This document shows positions 44,761-55,283 of a stretch of 64,000 nt of DNA, piece by piece; the stretch's first letter is position 1; every line of letters begins with the position of its first letter. Location of the stretch: positions 3,212,001-3,276,000 of the forward strand of contig NZ_CP054861.1 of assembly GCF_013459645.1 (NCBI RefSeq), given 5' to 3'. The position numbers and the translations under genes are program-made. Below the pieces are notes generated by a model. It saw only the letters and a program-made list of their open reading frames with translations. It searched no databases and was not told where the DNA came from. This stretch comes from Martelella sp. NC20 (GTDB lineage: Bacteria; Pseudomonadota; Alphaproteobacteria; Rhizobiales; Rhizobiaceae).

Positions 44761-47355
44761 ATGACATCAGGGCAAAAGGACGACACGGGAAGCGAGACCA
44801 CGGTCAGGCGCGGCTTCGGCGCCGGCATCATCTCCCGGCTGGCCCTGGTGCTGCTCATCCTGGCGACGATCGTGGCACTCGCCTATCAGTATCGCGGCTA
44901 TCTGCCGGCCGATCTTCTGCTGGCGATCCTCGGCCTGTTTGCGGTGCTCGGCGTGTTCTTCGTGCTGGCCGCGTTGACCGGTCTGGTGGAGCTTTTTCCG
45001 ACGGGCCGCCAGAATCACTTCGCCCGGCCGTTTCTCGATCAGTACCCCGAAGCGGTGGTCATCACCGATCATCGCAACCGGCTGGTCTATGCCAATGCGG
45101 CCTATGGGCGGCTCACGGGGGCGGCGGAGCCTTCCACGCTCGACATGTTGCTGTCGGAGGAGCCGGAGAGTTCGGAAGTGCTTTATCGTCTCAGCCAGTC
45201 GGTGCGCGCCGGCCGTGACGGGCAGGAGGAGTTTCGTCTCGCCAAGCCGCTTTCGAACGAGGAAGGCCCGCGCTGGTATCGTCTTCGCGCCCGGTTCTTC
45301 CCGGTGACCGACAGCCGCGCCAATACCCGCAATTTTCACATCTGGCAGATCTCCGACATCACCGAGGAGCGCCAGGAGCAGGAGCGCTATTTCCGGGAAT
45401 TGCAGAAGGCGATCGATTATCTCGACCATGCGCCGGTCGGCTTTCTGGCGGCGGACGGCGAGGGCAAGCTGCGCTACATGAACGCTACCCTAGCCGGCTG
45501 GCTCGGCGTTGACCTTGCAGCCTTCGTGCCCGGCAGGCTGAAGTTTGCCGATCTTGCGACTGGCGACGGCATGGTGCTTCTGGCAGCGCTCGATCCCGAA
45601 CCCGGCGCCCGCGTCAGCGAACGGATCGAGGCGAACCTCAGGCTTTCATCCGGCCACACCATGCCGGTCGTCATGCTCCACGAGGCTGTCGGCGGGCGCG
45701 AAGGCCGGCCGGGCGAAAGCCGGACGGTGATCGTCAAACGCGAGGCTGAAGAGAGCGCGGGCGATGCCGCCCATGGCCGCTTCTTCGACGATACGCCGAT
45801 GGCGATCGCCACCGTCGACCGCGACGGCAGGCTGCTGACCACCAATACCCGCTTTCTGACCATGTTCGCCGATCTGGTGCGGCGCGAGGATATCGGCTCG
45901 GGGACGCGCGCCGGCGGCCTGATCGATGCCAATGATCGGCCGCGGCTGGACGAGGCGCTGGCGGCGGCCGCCGAGGGCAGGAGCGATATCGCGCCCTTCG
46001 AGGCGCGTCATTTCAGCGACGACAGCAGGCATTTCCGCTTCTTCGTCCATGGCGCCAGCGGCTCCGCCCCGGAAGCGCAGGCGCTCGTCTATGTCATCGA
46101 GATCAGCGAGCAGAAAGCGCTGGAGGCGCAGATGGCGCGCACCCAGAAGCTCAATGCGGTCGGCACGCTTGCCGGCGGCATCGCGCATGATTTCAACAAT
46201 GTGCTGACCGCGATCCTGCTGTCGGCCGATCATCTTCTGCTGCAGTCGCGGGCCTCCGATCCGGAGTTCGCGGACCTTGTCGAGATCAAGCGCAATGCCA
46301 ACCGCGCCTCGGGCCTGGTGCGGCAATTGCTGGCGTTCTCGCGCCAGCAGACGATGCGGCCGGAAGTGGTCGATCTCAACGATGTCATCGGCGACAACCG
46401 GATGATGATCGAACGCCTCACCGGCGGCTCGGATGTTCGTCTCACCACCGATTTCGCCCGCAATCTGTGGCCGGTGAAGACCGATCCCGGCCAGTTCGGC
46501 CAGGTGATCACCAATCTCTCGGTCAATGCCCGCGATGCCATGCCGGGCGGCGGCGCGCTGACGGTGACCACCCGCAATGTGCCGGCGACTGAGGTGGCAA
46601 GCCTCGGCGTGCGCGAGGTGCCGGAGAACGATTTCGTGATGGTGGAGGTTGCCGATACCGGCACGGGCATACCGCCGGAAGTGCTGGACAAGATCTTCGA
46701 GCCGTTCTTCACCACCAAGGATGTCGGCAAGGGCACCGGCCTCGGCCTTGCCATGGTCTATGGCATCGTCACCCAGTCGGGCGGCTATCTCCATGCGGTT
46801 TCCGAAGTCGGCAAGGGCACGCGTTTCATCATTCTGCTGCCGCGCCATGTGCGGGCTGAAGGCGACAGGGATATGGCCGAGGCCCCGAAGGACCACAAGG
46901 GCAAGCCGATCGCCGCCGCCTTCGGCGAGGGCAATGAGAGCGACAACGAGGCCCCGCGCGAGGAGGATATGGACCTCACCGGCCAGTCCGCCGTGGTGCT
47001 GCTGGTGGAAGACGAGGATGCGGTGCGCCGCTCCGGCAAGCGCATGCTGGAAATGCGTGGTTTCACCGTCTACGAGGCCGACACCGGCGTCCACGCGCTG
47101 AAGATCCTCGAAAAGCTCGAAGGCGCGGTCGATATCGTGGTGTCCGACGTGGTGATGCCGGAGATGGACGGCCCGACGCTGCTGCGCGAGGCGCGCCGGA
47201 TCTATCCCGACCTCAAATTCATCTTCGTCTCCGGCTACGCCGATGACGCGTTTGCCAAGAACCTGCCCGAAGACGCCAAATTCGGGTTTCTGCCGAAGCC
47301 GTATAATCTGAAACAGTTGGTGGCGGCGGTATGGGAGATGATCCGGGAGGGGTGA
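44761..47355 (+). CDS. cckA: Hybrid histidine kinase/phosphatase CckA
   Basis: CckA starts the phosphorelay through ChpT to the cell-cycle regulator CtrA. The 864-residue protein has two membrane helices near the N-terminus ([18 protein letters not shown] and [20 protein letters not shown]) and PAS domains at about 105-215, 220-330 and 345-460. The phospho-acceptor is His476 ([15 protein letters not shown]). It has an HATPase domain ([31 protein letters not shown]) and a C-terminal receiver with Asp796 ([12 protein letters not shown]). The start ATG at 44761 begins MTSGQKDD; an upstream extension in the frame has no family match. Monocistronic in appearance. Confidence 0.94.
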   Translation: MTSGQKDDTGSETTVRRGFGAGIISRLALVLLILATIVALAYQYRGYLPADLLLAILGLFAVLGVFFVLAALTGLVELFPTGRQNHFARPFLDQYPEAVVITDHRNRLVYANAAYGRLTGAAEPSTLDMLLSEEPESSEVLYRLSQSVRAGRDGQEEFRLAKPLSNEEGPRWYRLRARFFPVTDSRANTRNFHIWQISDITEERQEQERYFRELQKAIDYLDHAPVGFLAADGEGKLRYMNATLAGWLGVDLAAFVPGRLKFADLATGDGMVLLAALDPEPGARVSERIEANLRLSSGHTMPVVMLHEAVGGREGRPGESRTVIVKREAEESAGDAAHGRFFDDTPMAIATVDRDGRLLTTNTRFLTMFADLVRREDIGSGTRAGGLIDANDRPRLDEALAAAAEGRSDIAPFEARHFSDDSRHFRFFVHGASGSAPEAQALVYVIEISEQKALEAQMARTQKLNAVGTLAGGIAHDFNNVLTAILLSADHLLLQSRASDPEFADLVEIKRNANRASGLVRQLLAFSRQQTMRPEVVDLNDVIGDNRMMIERLTGGSDVRLTTDFARNLWPVKTDPGQFGQVITNLSVNARDAMPGGGALTVTTRNVPATEVASLGVREVPENDFVMVEVADTGTGIPPEVLDKIFEPFFTTKDVGKGTGLGLAMVYGIVTQSGGYLHAVSEVGKGTRFIILLPRHVRAEGDRDMAEAPKDHKGKPIAAAFGEGNESDNEAPREEDMDLTGQSAVVLLVEDEDAVRRSGKRMLEMRGFTVYEADTGVHALKILEKLEGAVDIVVSDVVMPEMDGPTLLREARRIYPDLKFIFVSGYADDAFAKNLPEDAKFGFLPKPYNLKQLVAAVWEMIREG

Positions 47356-47444
47356 GGTTTTTTGCGCCCCCAATTCAGACGTTCTGAAATCATCGGTGCT
47401 CAAGCTGAAAGCAACCGCAGCATCGCCACCTTTCCTTTCAAAAA

Positions 47445-47477
47445 TGGCACCCAACAAGCGTACACATGTTGGTGCCA
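47445..47477. other. Hairpin between cckA and the pentapeptide-type gene
   Basis: TGGCACCCAACA (47445-47456) pairs with TGTTGGTGCCA with one bulged C, but no T-run follows. It may be part of the leader of the next gene or the edge of the atypical segment. Confidence 0.4.
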
Positions 47478-47527
47478 GTGCTACATCCTATTTGTTAGGC
47501 AGGCCAAGTAGTTGTACTGATGCAGGT

Positions 47528-48526
47528 ATGACTAAAGGGTTTCTAAAGTTGCGCAGAAAAATCTCAAGGATGTTCCGCCGTGCATATCGGAGAGGAATTT
47601 TTGCAGTGCTGTTAGCAGAAGAGCGGCTGACCAGGTTAACTACTTATAGGCAGCGGCGGCGCGGGGACTGGCCTGTCTATGTCTTGGCCGCAGCGGCTAC
47701 GGTATTTTTTATAGTCATGGCGGTCCCAAGTCTTAAAGAAGTTCTGACTTCGCTTGCCACTCCAGACGGAAAGATCGCCTACGAATTTTGGGTGGGTTCC
47801 AAGAGCGTGTACGATCTCATCATTGGCTTGATGACAACGGTAGTCGCGATTATCGCAGCATTTCTTGCCTTGAGAAGTTACCGCGTAAATCAGCGCGCGG
47901 CTGTCGCAAATCGCTATCAAAAGGGTATCGAGTTGCTGGGTGCTGCGGCAGACAGTTCCAAGCTGGGCGGTATCGAATTGTTGTCAGTAGTCGCGCGGGA
48001 AGATTATCGAGAATATCAAGAGCCTGTGCTTAGGACGCTTCGCCAGTTCTTGTTGGAGCGCTGCGCGGCCCCAACAGAAATGGTTTATAAAAAAAGACGT
48101 ACTTTCGACCCTGCGACGCTTCCAGCCACTGACTTCGTTGTCATGGCGGCTCTCTCGGCGGTCGCTCGCACGAACTGGAGACGGCGGTGGCTGGAATTGG
48201 AGCATGATGACGAGGGCTTAGCGTTACGTGGTATTCACCTGCACCAAGTGCGCCTAGTTAATTATAACCTTTCGAGAATTCGGTTTGAGGAGGCCGTCTT
48301 AGGGGACGTCATTTTTGAAGCTTGCACCTTTGCAGAGACATTTATTGAGGCGCGGTGTTTCGGAGTTCTGAAATTTCACAATTGCTTGATCGACAACTCT
48401 GGAATTGCCGCGACCGATATCAGTGGGAAACGATTAGACGACGACGATGCGCTGATTAGGATGTCGCGAAACCGACGAGTTTCTAAATTCCGCGTGAACG
48501 GGAGACTGATTCAGCCCTCTCGATAA
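47528..48526 (+). CDS. Membrane-anchored pentapeptide-repeat-like protein
   Basis: A 332-residue protein of unknown function. There is a very basic N-terminus (KLRRKISRMFRRAYRRG), membrane helices at about 49-69 and 94-115, a helical middle region, and a C-terminal stretch (about 235-310) with pentapeptide-like turns: LALRGIHLHQVRLVNYNLSR, RFEEAVLGDVIFEACTF. Two-helix anchors joined to pentapeptide domains occur in accessory proteins of proteobacteria, some linked to stress or defence; no function is assigned here. Base use is visibly lower in GC than in both neighbours, with rarer codons (TTA, ATA, AGA), suggesting recent acquisition. The ATG at 47528 has only a weak ribosome site. Confidence 0.65.
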   Translation: MTKGFLKLRRKISRMFRRAYRRGIFAVLLAEERLTRLTTYRQRRRGDWPVYVLAAAATVFFIVMAVPSLKEVLTSLATPDGKIAYEFWVGSKSVYDLIIGLMTTVVAIIAAFLALRSYRVNQRAAVANRYQKGIELLGAAADSSKLGGIELLSVVAREDYREYQEPVLRTLRQFLLERCAAPTEMVYKKRRTFDPATLPATDFVVMAALSAVARTNWRRRWLELEHDDEGLALRGIHLHQVRLVNYNLSRIRFEEAVLGDVIFEACTFAETFIEARCFGVLKFHNCLIDNSGIAATDISGKRLDDDDALIRMSRNRRVSKFRVNGRLIQPSR

Positions 48527-48673
48527 CTGAGGCTTGTTCTAAGTTTTCCGACATTCGATTTGATTGACGATACGTTCCCACTGTGCTGGATTTGCACTCA
48601 CTGAGTCAAAGCCCGAGGATTGCGCGAAGTGGGTCAGAGGGGACAAACAATGGCCGATTCCAAGTCTGACCCT

Positions 48674-48887
48674 CGGCTGCTGACACACGTCTTCCTGTAT
48701 TCTGCGTCATCCTCGGGCTTGACCCGAGGATCTAATCACCCCTCTATGCGAGCGGGGTCTGCGGTTGGTAACACGCTGTTCTTTCTTCCTTTTTAACCCG
48801 AAACGCTTGTCGCGCGGGTACGTGCTTAGACCCTCGGGACAAGCCCGAGGGTGACGAAAGAGGGTGGGGCGGCTTTGTCAGCGGCCC
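48674..48887. repeat. Family B palindromic element
   Basis: The left end is CGGCTGCTGACACA, the palindromes are CGTCATCCTCGGGCTTGACC and ACCCTCGGGACAAGCCCGAG, and the right end is TTTGTCAGCGG. It takes up much of the 405-base gap before cpdB. CGTCATCCTCGG (48705-48716) is a near-complete copy of the IS110 target. The preceding 147 bases (48527-48673) hold nothing recognised. Confidence 0.78.
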
Positions 48888-48931
48888 CCAAGCCCACCCC
48901 CTGCTATTGCAACTGCCGAAAATTCAACCGA

Positions 48932-50920
48932 TCACAAAACCACCCGATAAAGCGCGAACCCGCCCTCTCCATCGCCCGCCGTTTCGATCTTCGCGCCCTT
49001 CACATCGGAAATGTATTCCGCCGCGCGGGGGCCGGTTTCGAAGGTGGCGGTGGTGCCGGGCATGGGGGCGAAGGTCCAGTTGAAGTCGGCCGACGGGTTG
49101 ATCGTGCCCTGATCGACGATGTAGCGGACGATCACGTCGCGGTTGGTGTCAGGGCCGACGAACACGATCACATCCGAATTGATATCCGGGAAATTGCCGC
49201 CGCCGCCGGCGCGGTAGTTGTTGGTCGCCACCACGAATTGCTGCTCGGGGTCGATCGGCTTGCCGTCATAGGCAAGATCGACGATGCGGTGGCTGTCCGG
49301 ATTGGCGAGGCTGCCGTCCTTGGCGTAGCGCGCCGGTTTCGACAGGTCGATCTTGTAGGTCACGCCGTCGATGATGTCGAAATTGTAGGACGGGAAATCC
49401 GGGTTCAGCAGCGGCGCGTCGGTGGCTCCCGGTTCGATCTGATTGAACATGCCCGCCGACATTTCCAGCCACTCGCGCACCTCAGCGCCGTTGATCAGCA
49501 CGGCGCGGGCGGTGTTCGGGTAGAGGTAGAGGTCGGCGACGTTCTTGATGGCGATGTCGCCGGCCGGGACCTCGGTATAGTAATCCGGACCGCCGCGACC
49601 GCCGGCCTTGAAGGGCGCCGCGGCGGAGAGGACGGGGAAGTCCTTGTATTCCGTGTCCTTCAGCATGTCCCTGGTGTACCAGGTCTGCGCCTTGGAAACG
49701 ATCTGGACGGACGGGTCGTCGGCAACAAGCGCGAAATAGGACTGCAACGGCGCCGATGTCTTGCCGACAGGCGTGCGGACATAATCCAGCGTCGCCTCGT
49801 GATCGGCCTCGGCGGCGGCGATGACCGCGGCATCACTTTCGACATTGGCAACGACTTTGCGGTCCTCGGTGCGGTGGTAGATCGGCCGCGCCTCGGTGGT
49901 GAAGTCGACGATCGTCCAGCTGTTGCCGTCTTTTTCCAGAAGCAGGTCGATCAGGCCCATATGCGAGCCCCAGAAACCGGCCATCACGGCGGGCTTGCCC
50001 TTGAGCGTGCCTTTTTCGATATCGACGCCTTCAATGCCGGCGAAATCATCCGAGCCGGGGAAAACCAGATGCTGGTGGCCGGTGAAGACCGCGTCTATGC
50101 CTTCGACGCCGGCAAGGTGGAGCGAGGCGTTTTCCATCAGCGGCGCGGGGCCGGTGCCATCAATGCCGGAATGCGACAACGCCACGATGATATCGGCGCC
50201 TTCGTCCTTCATCACCGGCACCCAGGCTTGCGCCGCCTCCACGATATCGCGGGTATTGGCCTTGCCGGAAAGGTTCTTCTCGTCCCAGACCATGATCTGC
50301 GGCGGCACGAAACCGATGAAGCCGATCTTTACCGGGCTCTTGTTGCCGTCGCCATCGGTGATCATCTGCTCCTGGATCAGGTAGGGCTTGACCATCAGAT
50401 CGTCTTTGGTCGGGTCATCGGCCAGGGCTCCGGTGGTCAGGTTGGCGCAGACATAGGGGAAGTTCGCGCCCGCCAGCACCTTGTGCATGAAATCAAGGCC
50501 GTAATTGAACTCGTGATTGCCAAGCGTGCCGACATCATAGCCGAGCACGTTCATGGCCTTGATCACCGGGTGGACGTCGCCGTCCTGCATGCCGCGCTCA
50601 TAGGCGATGTAATCGCCCATCGGATTGCCCTGCAGAAAGTCGCCATTGTCGATCAGCATCGAATTGGTCGATTCGGCGCGGATCGCGTCGATGATCGAGG
50701 CGGTGCGGGCGAGACCCATCGTGTCGTTGGGCTTATCGGCGTAATAGTCATACGGAAACACGTTGACATGGATGTCGGTTGTTTCCATCAGTCTCAGATG
50801 CGCCTGATTGCCGGCGGCCCTTGCTGAGAAAGGATGAAGGGCGACCATCGCGGTGGCCGCGGTCATGCCGCGCAGCAGTGTGCGTCGGGAGATAAGGTGA
50901 GTTTCGAAAAGCGCGGACAT
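48932..50920 (-). CDS. cpdB: 2',3'-cyclic-nucleotide 2'-phosphodiesterase/3'-nucleotidase
   Basis: A periplasmic enzyme hydrolysing cyclic and 3' nucleotides for phosphate and nucleoside salvage. The 662-residue precursor has a twin-arginine signal (SRRTLLRG at 11-18, then a hydrophobic run ending SARAA). The metallophosphatase motifs are [38 protein letters not shown] and [11 protein letters not shown], followed by a C-terminal 5'-nucleotidase domain ([14 protein letters not shown]). The ATG at 50920 follows CGGAGCTG; upstream codons in the frame are not part of the signal. Monocistronic. Confidence 0.94.
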   Translation of the reverse strand: MSALFETHLISRRTLLRGMTAATAMVALHPFSARAAGNQAHLRLMETTDIHVNVFPYDYYADKPNDTMGLARTASIIDAIRAESTNSMLIDNGDFLQGNPMGDYIAYERGMQDGDVHPVIKAMNVLGYDVGTLGNHEFNYGLDFMHKVLAGANFPYVCANLTTGALADDPTKDDLMVKPYLIQEQMITDGDGNKSPVKIGFIGFVPPQIMVWDEKNLSGKANTRDIVEAAQAWVPVMKDEGADIIVALSHSGIDGTGPAPLMENASLHLAGVEGIDAVFTGHQHLVFPGSDDFAGIEGVDIEKGTLKGKPAVMAGFWGSHMGLIDLLLEKDGNSWTIVDFTTEARPIYHRTEDRKVVANVESDAAVIAAAEADHEATLDYVRTPVGKTSAPLQSYFALVADDPSVQIVSKAQTWYTRDMLKDTEYKDFPVLSAAAPFKAGGRGGPDYYTEVPAGDIAIKNVADLYLYPNTARAVLINGAEVREWLEMSAGMFNQIEPGATDAPLLNPDFPSYNFDIIDGVTYKIDLSKPARYAKDGSLANPDSHRIVDLAYDGKPIDPEQQFVVATNNYRAGGGGNFPDINSDVIVFVGPDTNRDVIVRYIVDQGTINPSADFNWTFAPMPGTTATFETGPRAAEYISDVKGAKIETAGDGEGGFALYRVVL

Positions 50921-51057
50921 TGGCAGCTCCGTTTCCGTTGTGGTGCTTCGCACCCTCAAGCGGTTGACAATGATCATGGAATGAATTGCAAGTCTGTGAA
51001 AGCTTAATGACAGGCTAGGCGCACAGGCGGCTTTGGGTCAACTGGGGGAGGGGTGGA

Positions 51058-51639
51058 TTGGTTTCGAGTTTTACGATCAGGCGCGCGACGCCGGAGGATG
51101 CGCCGGACATGGTGCGGCTTATCAATATCGCCGATCATGGTCTGCCGCTGTGGCGCTGGGGGCGGCTGGAGGGCGGAAAGGGCGATCCCTGGCAGGCCGG
51201 GCGTGACAGCGTTCAGCGCGTCGATCAGGCGGTCAACTGGACGAACGGCACGGTCGCAACCCTCGGCTCCGACATCGTGGCCCTGCTGCTTGCCTATCCG
51301 CTGGAGCATGACACGCCGACCGGCGAGGCGGAGCATGCCGTGTTCGAACCGCTGAAGGCGCTGAAGTCGCAGGCTTTCGGCTGCTACTATATCCACGTGC
51401 TTGCCGCCTATGCGGAGTATCGCCGGCGCGGGCTCGGCACAATTTTGATGGAAAAGGCCGAGCGGATGGCCGGCGGGCGCGATCTCGCCCTGATCGTCTC
51501 CGACGGCAATGCGCCGGCACGCAGGTTTCACGACCGGCTCGGCTTTCGCGAGACCGCGCGCGCGGCAATCGTCACCGCCGAGGACTGGAAGGCGGAGGGC
51601 GAAAACTGGCTGCTGCTGGTGAAGCCGAACAAGGGATAG
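51058..51639 (+). CDS. GNAT-family N-acetyltransferase
   Basis: A 193-residue acetyltransferase with FTIRRATPEDAPDMVRLIN at the N-terminus, HVLAAYAEYRRRGLGTILMEKAE for acetyl-CoA binding and LIVSDGNAPARRFHDRLGFRE at the C-terminus. The substrate is unknown. The start is TTG at 51058, preceded by a strong GGGGGAGGGG site; no ATG is available. It ends two bases before the convergent lrp gene, so the two stops are almost touching. Confidence 0.85.
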   Translation: MVSSFTIRRATPEDAPDMVRLINIADHGLPLWRWGRLEGGKGDPWQAGRDSVQRVDQAVNWTNGTVATLGSDIVALLLAYPLEHDTPTGEAEHAVFEPLKALKSQAFGCYYIHVLAAYAEYRRRGLGTILMEKAERMAGGRDLALIVSDGNAPARRFHDRLGFRETARAAIVTAEDWKAEGENWLLLVKPNKG

Positions 51640-51641
51640 CC

Positions 51642-52103
51642 TCAATCCACTCCGACATTGATCCGCTCGATGATCGGCCTCAGCGCGAAGGACGAGTTGA
51701 TCTGCACTACATGCGGCAGCGCCGACAGCCAGTCGCGGTGGATGCGTTCGTAATCCTTCAGGTCCTTCGCCGCCACCCGGAGCGTATAGTCGTAGACGCC
51801 CGAGACCATGTAGCAGACGATGATGTTCGGGCAGCGCTTGACGGCCTCCTCGAATTCGGCGAGCGTGCGGGCGAACTGGCCGGAAAGCGAAATCTGCACG
51901 ATCGCCACCATCTTGTAGCCGAGCGCTTCCGGCGAAATTCTGGCGGTATAGCCCTCGATCACGCCGCTCTTTTCCAATATATCGAGCCGTCTGGAACAGG
52001 CTGACGGCGACAGGCCGACGGTTTCCGCCAGGTCGGCATTGGTGATGCGGCCGTTCTTCTGGAGCGCCTTCAAGATCGCACGATCAATGTCGTCGATGTC
52101 CAT
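51642..52103 (-). CDS. Lrp/AsnC-family regulator, likely activator of ald
   Basis: A 153-residue feast/famine regulator: an HTH ([20 protein letters not shown], about 24-43) and the RAM ligand domain ([20 protein letters not shown]). It is divergent from alanine dehydrogenase, and such Lrp proteins (AldR type) respond to alanine to control ald; this link is inferred from position. The 146-base gap contains an A/T-rich palindrome. Confidence 0.9.
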   Translation of the reverse strand: MDIDDIDRAILKALQKNGRITNADLAETVGLSPSACSRRLDILEKSGVIEGYTARISPEALGYKMVAIVQISLSGQFARTLAEFEEAVKRCPNIIVCYMVSGVYDYTLRVAAKDLKDYERIHRDWLSALPHVVQINSSFALRPIIERINVGVD

Positions 52104-52133
52104 CGTTCGAATACCCTTCGATTTTTGTTATTC

Positions 52134-52145
52134 TTTTTCGAAAAA
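52134..52145. promoter_or_regulatory. Candidate Lrp operator in the lrp-ald gap
   Basis: TTTTTCGAAAAA is a perfect 12-bp palindrome embedded in an A/T-rich stretch. It lies 31 bases before the lrp start and 105 bases before ald. Lrp-family proteins favour A/T-rich inverted repeats. Confidence 0.4.
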
Positions 52146-52249
52146 TATACGGAAAAAGTGAAAAATCAAGGTTAACTTTGCAAGGACATTGCTGCGATTT
52201 CGCGTTTCAATCGAAGGCAGGTTGCCCCGATTGGAGTGAGGAGATCGAA

Positions 52250-53368
52250 ATGCTTGTCGGCTGTCCCAGGGAAATCAAGAATCATGAATACCGTGTCGGC
52301 CTGACGCCGGCATCGGTCCGCGAATATGTCGCGCATGGCCATCAGGTCATGATCGAGACCGGCGCGGGCGCCGGAATCGGCGCGGGAGACGACGCCTACC
52401 GCGCGGCGGGCGCCACGATCGCCCCGGATGCGGCAACTGTTTTTGCCAGAGCGGATATGATCGTCAAGGTCAAGGAACCGCAGCCTTCGGAATGGGCGCA
52501 GTTGAGGGAAGGGCAGTTGCTCTACACCTATCTGCATCTGGCGCCCGATCCGGAACAGACCAGGGGACTTCTCGCCTCCGGCGTCACGGCAATCGCCTAT
52601 GAGACGGTGACCGACGAGCGCGGCGGGTTGCCGCTCCTGGCGCCGATGTCGGAAGTGGCCGGCAGGCTTTCGATCCAGGCCGGCGCCACCGCATTGCAGA
52701 AGGCCAATGGCGGGCTCGGCGTTCTGCTCGGCGGCGTTCCGGGCGTGCAGCCCGGCAAGGTGGTGGTGATCGGCGGCGGCGTCGTCGGCCTGCATGCCGC
52801 CCTGATGGCGACGGGCCTTGGCGCCGAGGTTACGATCCTCGACCGCTCGCTGCCGCGCCTTCGCACGCTGGACGATCTGTTTCGCGGCCGGGTGAAAACG
52901 CTGTACTCGACCATGGAAGCGCTCGAAAGCGAGATTTTCGCCGCCGATCTGGTTATCGGCGCGGTGCTGGTGCCGGGTGCGGCCGCTCCGAAACTCGTGA
53001 CCCGCGAAATGCTGCCGGGCATGAAGGCCGGCGCGGTCATGGTCGACGTTGCGATCGACCAGGGCGGCTGTTTCGAGACCTCGCACGCCACCACCCATTC
53101 CGATCCGACCTTCGTCGTCGAGGGGGTGGTGCATTACTGCGTCGCCAATATGCCGGGGGCGGTTCCGATCACCTCCGCTGCCGCCTTGAACAATGCGACG
53201 CTGCATTACGGGCTGATGCTTGCCGACAAGGGGTTTGCAGCACTTTCCGAGGACCATCATCTGCGCAACGGGCTCAATGTCCATCGCGGCCGCGTGACCA
53301 ATGCCGCCGTTGCCGCAGCGCTCGGCTACGAGCTTGCAGGTCCCGAGGCGGCCCTCAAGGTCGCCTGA
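52250..53368 (+). CDS. ald: Alanine dehydrogenase
   Basis: Interconverts alanine and pyruvate with NAD, for use of alanine as nitrogen and carbon source. It has 372 residues: [20 protein letters not shown], the lysine in [15 protein letters not shown], then the Rossmann loop [17 protein letters not shown] and [13 protein letters not shown]. The ATG at 52250 follows GTGAGGAG. It is probably regulated by the divergent Lrp protein. A terminator follows. Confidence 0.96.
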   Translation: MLVGCPREIKNHEYRVGLTPASVREYVAHGHQVMIETGAGAGIGAGDDAYRAAGATIAPDAATVFARADMIVKVKEPQPSEWAQLREGQLLYTYLHLAPDPEQTRGLLASGVTAIAYETVTDERGGLPLLAPMSEVAGRLSIQAGATALQKANGGLGVLLGGVPGVQPGKVVVIGGGVVGLHAALMATGLGAEVTILDRSLPRLRTLDDLFRGRVKTLYSTMEALESEIFAADLVIGAVLVPGAAAPKLVTREMLPGMKAGAVMVDVAIDQGGCFETSHATTHSDPTFVVEGVVHYCVANMPGAVPITSAAALNNATLHYGLMLADKGFAALSEDHHLRNGLNVHRGRVTNAAVAAALGYELAGPEAALKVA

Positions 53369-53392
53369 GGCCGCGCCATCCACTTTCGCCAA

Positions 53393-53424
53393 CAAAAAAA
53401 GCCGCCCCGAAAGGCGGCTTTTCG
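53393..53424. terminator. Bidirectional terminator between ald and rpsD
   Basis: AAAAAAAGCCGCC, a 6-base loop and GGCGGCTTTT; both convergent genes end nearby. Confidence 0.85.
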
Positions 53425-53443
53425 CATTGCGTATCGCGAAAGA

Positions 53444-54061
53444 TCAACGCGAGTAGAACTCGACCACGAGGTTCGGTTCCATGATGACGGCGTAGGGGAT
53501 GTCGGCGAGCGACGGGACCCGAACGAAGGTGGCGGTCATCTTGTGGTGGTCGGCGTCGATGTATTCGGGAACGTCACGCTCTGCGAGCTGGGTCGCTTCG
53601 AGAACGCTAGCAAGCTGCTTGGAACGCTCGCGCACCTCGATTACGTCGCCGGCCTTGCAGCGGTAGGAGCCGACATTGACGCGAACGCCGTTGACGGTGA
53701 CGTGGCCGTGGTTGACGAACTGGCGGGCCGCGAAAACGGTCGGCACGAACTTGGCGCGATAGACGATCGCGTCGAGACGGCTTTCGAGCAGGCCTACCAG
53801 GTTTTCACCGGTATCGCCCTTGCGGCGGTTGGCTTCCTCGAAGATCGCGAGGAACTGCTTTTCGCGCAGTTCGCCGTAATAGCCCTTCAGCTTCTGCTTG
53901 GCGCGCAGCTGCACGCCGAAATCGGACATCTTGCCCTTGCGGCGCTGGCCGTGCTGGCCGGGACCGTATTCGCGGCGGTTGACCGGGGACTTCGGACGGC
54001 CCCAGATATTCTGGCCCATACGGCGGTCGATTTTATGCTTGGACGATTCGCGCTTGCTCAT
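53444..54061 (-). CDS. rpsD: 30S ribosomal protein S4
   Basis: S4 nucleates assembly of the 30S subunit through binding the 5' domain of 16S rRNA and helps decoding accuracy. It has 205 residues, with an N-terminal basic region ([20 protein letters not shown]), [20 protein letters not shown] and the S4 RNA-binding motif [20 protein letters not shown]. It stands alone rather than in the alpha operon, which is normal in rhizobia. The 277 bases upstream, shared with the divergent phosphatase gene, likely hold its promoter and leader. Confidence 0.98.
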   Translation of the reverse strand: MSKRESSKHKIDRRMGQNIWGRPKSPVNRREYGPGQHGQRRKGKMSDFGVQLRAKQKLKGYYGELREKQFLAIFEEANRRKGDTGENLVGLLESRLDAIVYRAKFVPTVFAARQFVNHGHVTVNGVRVNVGSYRCKAGDVIEVRERSKQLASVLEATQLAERDVPEYIDADHHKMTATFVRVPSLADIPYAVIMEPNLVVEFYSR

Positions 54062-54338
54062 CGTATTTCCTTAATCTCAACAAAACGGGACCGGCATGGC
54101 CGGGAGCCCAAGGAAACACGCCCTCCTTTGGCGCCTTCTTTCGAAGGACCTGACAGGTTTTCGCGGAAAAAAGCGCCCGGAAAACCACGGGACATGTCGG
54201 TTAGAACACCGAACAATTCAGTGTTGGCGCGCTGATAGTCGGGTTTTGCCCGAAAGTCAACGCCCGCGGCATGGACTCGAGCATGGCGGTCATGGTTTAA
54301 CCGGGTGCAACAACCCTCCCAGCCAGGAAATATCAAGA

Positions 54339-55166
54339 ATGCCGATCACCTCCGAAACGCTCGACGCCATCGCCGGGCTGATGCGACACGCCGCCAGACA
54401 GGAAATCTTGCCCCGTTTCCGCAATCTCGATGCGGCCGATGTCGCCGAGAAGACCGAGGCCAGCGATCTGGTGACGATCGCCGACACCGCTGCTGAACGG
54501 GTGATCAAGGCCGGCATCGCCGAGATCCTGCCCGAGGCGCTGTTCATCGGCGAGGAAGGCGTTGCCGCCGATCCGGAATTGCTCCTCAAACTGAAGGACG
54601 CGAAAGTCGCGGTCGTGGTCGACCCGATCGACGGCACCTTCAATTTCGCCCATGGCATTTCCGGCTTTGGCGTGATGGCCGCCGTCGTCGTCAACGGCGA
54701 AACCGTCGCCGGCCTGATCTATGACCCGTTGGGCGATGATTTCATGATGGCGGAAAAGGGCGGCGGCGCCTGGCTGAAGCGCGCCAATGGCGCCGCGCGG
54801 AAAATGACGGTTGCCGCGCCGGTCAATCTCGAGGAGATGCTCGGGGCGGCGTCCGTTGCCTTCATGCCGAAGGAAAACCGGGCCACGCTTCTCGCCAATA
54901 CCGCAAAGGTGCGCTACGCCGCCAGCTATCGCTGCGCCGCCGTCGAATACCGCGCATTTGCCGCCGGCGGCCTGCATTTCTTCACCTATTTCAAGCTGAT
55001 GCCGTGGGATCACCTGGCAGGCGTGCTGATCGGCCAGGAAGCCGGCGGCTATATCGCCCGCTACGACGGCTCGCCCTACCTGCCAAGCCATCTGGACGGC
55101 GGCCTGCTCGGCGCAACCGACAAGGACAGCTGGATGGAACTGAAGGAAAAGGTCTTCACGCTTTAG
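54339..55166 (+). CDS. Inositol monophosphatase family protein
   Basis: A 275-residue magnesium-dependent phosphatase of the IMPase/SuhB/HisN family. Metal-site motifs are GEEG (residues near 68), VDPIDGTFNFAHG, and WDHLAGVLIGQEAGG. The substrate could be myo-inositol-1-phosphate, histidinol phosphate or 3'-phosphoadenosine phosphate; the sequence does not decide. The ATG at 54339 has AGGAAA upstream; the longer open frame overlaps the rpsD upstream region without similarity. Confidence 0.9.
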   Translation: MPITSETLDAIAGLMRHAARQEILPRFRNLDAADVAEKTEASDLVTIADTAAERVIKAGIAEILPEALFIGEEGVAADPELLLKLKDAKVAVVVDPIDGTFNFAHGISGFGVMAAVVVNGETVAGLIYDPLGDDFMMAEKGGGAWLKRANGAARKMTVAAPVNLEEMLGAASVAFMPKENRATLLANTAKVRYAASYRCAAVEYRAFAAGGLHFFTYFKLMPWDHLAGVLIGQEAGGYIARYDGSPYLPSHLDGGLLGATDKDSWMELKEKVFTL

Positions 55167-55224
55167 GCGGCTTCCTGCCGGGATCGACCTTGCGGGATCG
55201 GATTGCCGACCGCGACACAGGGTC

Positions 55225-55255
55225 TTGCATTTTAAGTTGATATCAACTTAAAATG
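55225..55255 (+). promoter_or_regulatory. Promoter overlapped by a 28-bp perfect palindrome
   Basis: Positions 55228-55255 form a perfect palindrome with centre GAT/ATC and arms AAGTTGAT/ATCAACTT continuing into TTTT/AAAA. It covers the spacer between TTGCAT (55225-55230) and TAAAAT (55249-55254). It is very likely an operator for a dimeric repressor (MarR, TetR or ArsR type) that controls the DUF899 gene; the repressor is not in the window. Confidence 0.65.
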
Positions 55256-55283
55256 GGTCAGGTGAAGCAGGAGGAGTTTTATC

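Noticed and set aside
47396..47527. A tRNA-like or attachment-site remnant before the pentapeptide-type gene.
   Set aside because: There is one imperfect hairpin, but no cloverleaf, no T-loop sequence and no direct repeat on the far side of the gene.
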